In this document: positions 5,992 to 6,113 of the stretch, piece by piece
Layout: each line of letters begins with the position of its first letter
Numbering within the stretch: position 1 is the first letter of the stretch
Origin: Candidatus Gastranaerophilales bacterium
Lineage (GTDB): Bacteria; Cyanobacteriota; Vampirovibrionia; Gastranaerophilales; JAQUYY01
Length of the DNA: 6,113 nucleotides
NCBI GenBank assembly: GCA_028691575.1
Contig: JAQUYY010000115.1
Coordinates: 1-6,113, forward strand
Reading direction: 5' to 3'
Translations under genes and position numbers: made by a program
The notes under the pieces: model-generated
What the model was told of the DNA's origin: nothing
The model's database searches: none
The model's input: only the letters and a program-made list of their open reading frames with translations

Positions 5992-6027
5992 ATAAATTAC
6001 ATTAGTAAAATATCTAATAAGATTGGT

Positions 6028-6054
6028 TATACTAGAATGAGTTAGTTTTCGTTA
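6028..6054 (-). repeat. Right copy of the 27-base inverted repeat
   Basis: Reverse complement of 4935-4961 with 24 of 27 matches (core 6028-6049, 21 of 22). It lies 87 bases upstream of the first gene of the minus-strand operon, so the two copies bracket exactly the three-gene unit (about 1.1 kb). No obvious target-site duplication borders the two copies. Confidence 0.6.
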
Positions 6055-6113
6055 CCGAGTAGGGACATTTTCTTTAGTTCGCTCTAGCTCACTAAGAAAA
6101 GCAGTCAAATGGG
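6055..6113. other. Unidentified higher-G+C edge segment with imperfect hairpin
   Basis: From about 6050 to the window end the G+C content rises to about 44%, against roughly 25-30% in the preceding intergenic DNA. TTTTCTTTAGT (6068-6078) pairs with ACTAAGAAAA (6091-6100) with a single bulged T, around a 12-base loop that contains GCTCTAGC. On the minus strand one frame is open from the edge for 19 codons (ending ...ERTKENVPTR) to a TAA at 6054-6052. It may be the tail of a gene, a structured RNA or part of a repeat; I cannot tell which. Confidence 0.3.

Noticed and set aside
1..6113. CRISPR array, tRNA, rRNA or insertion sequence
   Set aside because: No regularly spaced repeats, no cloverleaf or rRNA-like segments, and no transposase-like protein were seen in either strand.

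Overview
This is an AT-rich window (by eye roughly 30% G+C) with standard-code, compactly packed bacterial genes. The truncated gene at the left edge looks like a beta-barrel porin, so the organism should have an outer membrane. The composition, the porin beside a lipid-linked-sugar flippase, and the style of the lineage-specific hypothetical proteins suggest a gut-type diderm. A Gastranaerophilales/Vampirovibrionia (non-photosynthetic relative of cyanobacteria) genome is my best guess. That is an impression from composition and protein style, not a proven assignment.

Left part (1-2260): the C-terminal 200 residues of a phosphate-selective-porin-like (Porin O/P) protein end at a hairpin terminator. 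A new promoter then drives a 488-residue MOP-superfamily polysaccharide flippase. The flippase converges with a minus-strand gene on a near-perfect A/U hairpin that can terminate transcription on both strands.

Middle (2262-4927): the minus-strand gene encodes a 243-residue protein of unknown function with two hydrophobic segments. It is divergent from mtaB, the radical-SAM tRNA methylthiotransferase for t6A37. After mtaB comes a single-domain rhodanese with its own promoter and a strong Shine-Dalgarno.

Right part (4935-6113): a minus-strand three-gene operon encodes small membrane proteins of 95, 128 and 93 residues. In order, architecture and size it resembles the enterobacterial yqjD-yqjE-yqjK cluster: a DUF883-like tail-anchored protein, a holin-like two-helix protein and a small one-helix protein. 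The operon is enclosed by a 27-base imperfect inverted repeat (24 of 27 positions match). One copy lies in the 3' region of the rhodanese gene and the other lies upstream of the operon. Beyond the right copy the DNA becomes noticeably richer in G+C and can form a hairpin; I could not identify it.

Most of the window is ordinary housekeeping or envelope content. The parts that deserve a second look are the flanking inverted repeat with its yqjDEK-like cargo, the orphan 243-residue membrane protein, and the unexplained right edge. I do not see a clear, wholly new biological system.
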